Origin: CAKZQX01 sp034437035
Lineage (GTDB): Bacteria > Chloroflexota > Chloroflexia > Chloroflexales > Chloroflexaceae
Assembly (NCBI GenBank): GCA_034437035.1
Contig: DAOTUI010000197.1
Coordinates: 1 to 64,000 of the forward strand
Reading direction: 5' to 3'
Length of the DNA: 64,000 bases
Shown: piece by piece, positions 61,612 through 64,000 of the stretch
Position numbering within the stretch: the stretch's first letter is position 1
How the letters are laid out: the number at the start of each line of letters is the position of its first letter
Notes under the pieces: model-generated
What the model was told of the DNA's origin: nothing
What the model saw: only the letters and a program-made list of their open reading frames with translations
The model's database searches: none
Position numbers and translations under genes: made by a program

Positions 61612-62613
61612 GTGAGCATTGCGTGGCAGGTGCTGGGGGCCGCCGGGCACGATAACGCGCTCCTGGTACAGATCAACGCGGGGCAGGCGATCTATCAGTT
61701 GCTCTGCGATTGCGGTGAGGTGGGGCTGGCGCAGCACCCGGTGGGGGAGCTGCAGGCGCTCGATCATCTGTTGCTGTCCCATCTGCATATGGACCATATC
61801 AGCGGCTTTGATGCGCTCTTCCGTCGCAGCTTCAACCGGGCCGAGCCGCCTATGCGGGTCTGGGGGCCGCCCGCCACGGCGCAGATTATGCAGCATCGGC
61901 TACGCGGGTTTATGTGGAACCTGCAGGCGGAGCTGCGCGGCATCTGGCTGGTCCACGATATTGGCGTAGAGGCGGTGACGGCCTGGCGCTTTGCCGCCGA
62001 GGAAGCCTTCGCCCGGGCGCATCCGGCCGGCAGTTGGGCGCATGCCGGTCCCATTATCGCCAACGATGACTTCAGCGTCACAGCGATCACGCTGGATCAT
62101 CTGACGCCCTCGATTGGCTATATCATCCGCGAGACGCCCCGGCGCAACATCGATCCGGCGCGGCTGGCGGTGCTCAATCTGCCGCCGGGAGCCTGGTTGC
62201 AGCAGGTGAAAAGCGCTACCCCGGACGAAGCGCCCACTCTGACGCTGGCGGGGCAGACCTACGATCTGGCGGAGTTGCGCGCGCAGTTGTTGGTCGAGAC
62301 GCCCGGCGATATGCTGGCCTACCTGACCGATTTTCGCCTGGATGCGCCAACGCCGGCGCGGTTAGTACACGCGCTGCAGGGCTGCGGCACGCTGGTCTGC
62401 GAGAGCCAGTTTCGCCACGCGGATCTGCCACTGGCGCGGCGGGCCTACCATCTCACCAACCGGCAGGCGGCCGGGCTGGCCCGCGCGGCGGGGGTGGCCG
62501 AACTGGTCCTGATCCATATTTCGGAGCGCTACCGCCCGGCGGACTACCCGGAGATCCTGGCCGAGGCGCGGGCGATCTTCCCTAACACGCACTTCCCGGC
62601 GGGGTGGGTATGA
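61612..62613 (+). CDS. MBL-fold metallohydrolase (RNase Z-like), second type
   Basis: 333 residues from GTG 61612 (GGGAG seven bases upstream). SHLHMDHISGF (H-x-H-x-D-H) begins the zinc site; DHLTPSIGYIIRE, YLTDFRLD and HISERY supply the later metal ligands expected of RNase Z-like proteins. Longer by ~70 residues than the MBL protein at 2.3 kb, with an alpha-helical insertion around residues 75-130. Substrate unknown. Not clearly in an operon. Confidence 0.85.
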   Translation: MSIAWQVLGAAGHDNALLVQINAGQAIYQLLCDCGEVGLAQHPVGELQALDHLLLSHLHMDHISGFDALFRRSFNRAEPPMRVWGPPATAQIMQHRLRGFMWNLQAELRGIWLVHDIGVEAVTAWRFAAEEAFARAHPAGSWAHAGPIIANDDFSVTAITLDHLTPSIGYIIRETPRRNIDPARLAVLNLPPGAWLQQVKSATPDEAPTLTLAGQTYDLAELRAQLLVETPGDMLAYLTDFRLDAPTPARLVHALQGCGTLVCESQFRHADLPLARRAYHLTNRQAAGLARAAGVAELVLIHISERYRPADYPEILAEARAIFPNTHFPAGWV

Positions 62614-62711
62614 TCCTGATTTGTTATTATAGCCACAGAGAACACAGAGGACGCAGAGATAAGAAACGGGAACATGCCGCCGCTGCGCTCATTCACGGGC
62701 GGAATGTGCCG

Positions 62712-62737
62712 GTAGGGACGCGCTTCTGCGCGTCCGC
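62712..62737. repeat. Short dispersed hairpin (family 2)
   Basis: GGTAGGGACGCGCTTCTGCG with the following CGTCCGCATG: canonical form in the 134-bp convergent gap, where it may serve as a terminator for both genes. Confidence 0.75.
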
Positions 62738-62747
62738 ATGCCCACCA

Positions 62748-63551
62748 CTACGCCCGGAGCGCGTTGAGCGCCGTCACAATGCCCAGCAGCAGCGGTTGGT
62801 GCAGCACATAGATCAGCAGGGAGTGGCGGCCCAGCAGGCGCATGCCACGGATCGGCGGGAGCATGGAGAGGTCGGGCAGGGCGAAGCGGCGCATGCCGGC
62901 GTTGTAGCCCAGTTTGCCCACGCCCACACCCACCAGCGCAATTCCGGCCCAGGGCAGCAGCGGGTAGTAGTCCACCATGGGTACGCCAATCGGCTGCAGC
63001 CCCAGCCAGAGCAGCCAGGGGAAGGTGACCAGTTGCCCATTGAGGTAGAGGCCCCCGGCGAACATAAGCAGCCCCACAACCATGCTGATCCAGGGGCGCA
63101 CATAGACAAAGGGAGTTGCCAGGATCAGCGTCAGTCCCAGCAGATGCAGAATCCCAAAGCGCACATAGGCTTCCCCAATCACCAGCAGGGTTGCCAGCGT
63201 AATGACCATGCCCAGGCCAAAGATGATGCCGCCCCGCATGAGCGAGCCCTGCCAGAACGTGCGTCCGGGGGGCTGTCCCGGCGCGGGAGTCTGCCGGGCC
63301 GCCCGCAATGCCACCGACACACCCAGTACAAAGATAAAGAGCGTGCCAATTGAGCGGGCAAAGAGCTGCCAACCGTCCGCGTAGACATTCACCGGCACCC
63401 GCCCGACATACTGCAGATCCCAGACCAGGTGATAGAAGATCATCAGGATCACGGCGAAGCCGCGCAGGGCGTCAACCTCCCAGAGGCGCGGCGGGGCCGG
63501 TGGGGCCGCCGGGGTGGCAACCGATTGTGGGTGATGGGTTGACTCAGCCAT
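62748..63551 (-). CDS. DUF1624 / heparan-alpha-glucosaminide N-acetyltransferase-like membrane protein
   Basis: 267 residues, seven or eight membrane segments. Starts RLWEVDALRGFAVILMIFYH, the invariant N-terminus of the HGSNAT_cat family (D-x-x-RG near helix 1), followed by IGTLFIFVLGVSVALRAARQ, FGILHLLGLTLILA and HSLLIYVLHQPLLLGIVTAL. Relatives acetylate cell-surface sugars across the membrane; the acceptor here is unknown. Upstream ~130 bp is gene-free. Confidence 0.87.
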   Translation of the reverse strand: MAESTHHPQSVATPAAPPAPPRLWEVDALRGFAVILMIFYHLVWDLQYVGRVPVNVYADGWQLFARSIGTLFIFVLGVSVALRAARQTPAPGQPPGRTFWQGSLMRGGIIFGLGMVITLATLLVIGEAYVRFGILHLLGLTLILATPFVYVRPWISMVVGLLMFAGGLYLNGQLVTFPWLLWLGLQPIGVPMVDYYPLLPWAGIALVGVGVGKLGYNAGMRRFALPDLSMLPPIRGMRLLGRHSLLIYVLHQPLLLGIVTALNALRA

Positions 63552-63681
63552 AGCACCGCCTGATGGGTCTATGATACGAATGCGTGGCCCAATGCTACCA
63601 CCAGGAGCCCGGCTTGTCGAATAGGCGGCGGCCGGCCGCCGCTTTTGCGGCCTTGTGCGCGCTTATTGCAACGTATTGCAC

Positions 63682-64000
63682 CTACCGCACCACCTCGGCA
63701 ACTGGACGCCGGGCACTCGGAAAGGTCTGATTCAACGGATAGCCCATGCGGAAGATAAAGGTCAGTTGCCGGGCCGGGTCATCCAGCAGCGTGGCCTGCA
63801 CGCGTGCCATGTTGGAAGTGCGCCCCAGTTGGCGGTCGCGGTCAACCAGTTCGGGCATCTGGTTGATCGGTTGCATTGCCAGACCGGTTGCTGCTGCCCA
63901 CAAATGCAGGCGCTGCCAGACCCGTCCAGCCTGGATCGTCTGCGCACGGTCATAGAGATCTCGGACGGTGATGATGCCTATGGCGGCGCTGGCATCCATC
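63682..64000 (-). CDS. Nitroreductase family protein, C-terminal part
   Basis: About 105 residues of a flavin-dependent nitroreductase-like protein, 5' end off the right edge; the ATG at 63999 is probably internal. Recognised by RVWQRLHLWAAATGLAMQPI (the helix that contacts FMN) and LTFIFRMGYPLNQTFPSARR followed by PVAEVV at the end. The resemblance is to Acg-like nitroreductases that remodel flavin use; no activity can be assigned. Confidence 0.75.
   Translation of the reverse strand, partial: MDASAAIGIITVRDLYDRAQTIQAGRVWQRLHLWAAATGLAMQPINQMPELVDRDRQLGRTSNMARVQATLLDDPARQLTFIFRMGYPLNQTFPSARRPVAEVVR

Noticed and set aside
1..64000. rRNA and tRNA genes, and a replication or phage attachment site
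   Set aside because: Looked for conserved rRNA segments, TTC-RANTC T-loops with CCA-type ends, integrase genes and DnaA-box clusters; found none that I could support.

Overview
The window is bacterial chromosomal DNA of moderately high GC, with no rRNA or tRNA gene that I can see. The combined signs point to the Chloroflexota (filamentous anoxygenic phototroph relatives): lipoproteins and secreted proteins with long Thr/Pro/Glu linkers, a TIR-WD40 remnant, a type III CRISPR locus, two MGDG-synthase-like glycosyltransferases and a Veillonella-type methylmalonyl-CoA decarboxylase operon. This assignment is inference from gene content, not a database match.

Layout. 0-3.1 kb: zinc alcohol dehydrogenase (runs off the left edge), a SRPBCC protein and an MBL hydrolase, all on the minus strand. 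3.2-5.2 kb: a DUF433/DUF5615 toxin-antitoxin pair and rmuC. 5.5-7.3 kb: two decayed methyltransferase genes. 7.4-12.1 kb: a Cys/Met-metabolism PLP enzyme, three tandem copies of a dispersed hairpin element, an SDR, a DoxX protein and a secreted protein. 12.1-16.0 kb: SAM-I riboswitch, terminator and metH. 16.1-22.0 kb: a small type III-A CRISPR-Cas locus (cas10, csm2, csm3, csm4, cas6). 22.3-24.7 kb: a large PHP/AlbA_2 protein with a three-times-repeated C-terminal module. 25-29 kb: flavodoxin and a NarL-type two-component pair. 29-33.6 kb: peptide/nickel-type ABC permeases and their binding protein. 34-40 kb: orphan antitoxin, phospholipase-D-like protein, and the pyrR-pyrB-pyrC operon with its promoter, PyrR-binding site and a candidate coupled leader ORF. 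41-44.3 kb: methyltransferase, YceI lipoprotein, sortase. 44.5-48.7 kb: mmdA-mmdD-mmdE-mmdC-mmdB. 49.5-53.1 kb: two glycosyltransferases and a HAD phosphatase. 53.4-64 kb: a FtsX/MacB-type permease, peroxiredoxin-like protein, TIR-WD40 remnant, M1 peptidase, glutaminyl cyclase, a small fragment, MBL hydrolase, a DUF1624 membrane protein and a nitroreductase running off the right edge.

What stands out. (1) The Cas10 protein lacks the HD histidine (WD instead) and has GGDA where GGDD is expected, while the Csm3 aspartate is kept; csm5, cas1, cas2 and any CARF effector are absent, and only two CRISPR-repeat-like words remain. This looks like a type III complex reduced to target-RNA cleavage, or a decaying one. 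(2) About eleven copies of a ~195-bp element with terminal inverted repeats ending ACACGAGTTACGCGGT carry a central long hairpin whose two arms change together between copies, so the fold is preserved while the sequence is not. (3) The pyr leader places a PyrR site over the ribosome-binding site of a 70-codon ORF that overlaps pyrR by ATGA. (4) mmdE appears to be a tandem duplication of the mmdD 3' end together with its downstream spacer. (5) The PHP/AlbA_2 protein has an uncharacterised triplicated C-terminal module and lies beside the CRISPR locus.
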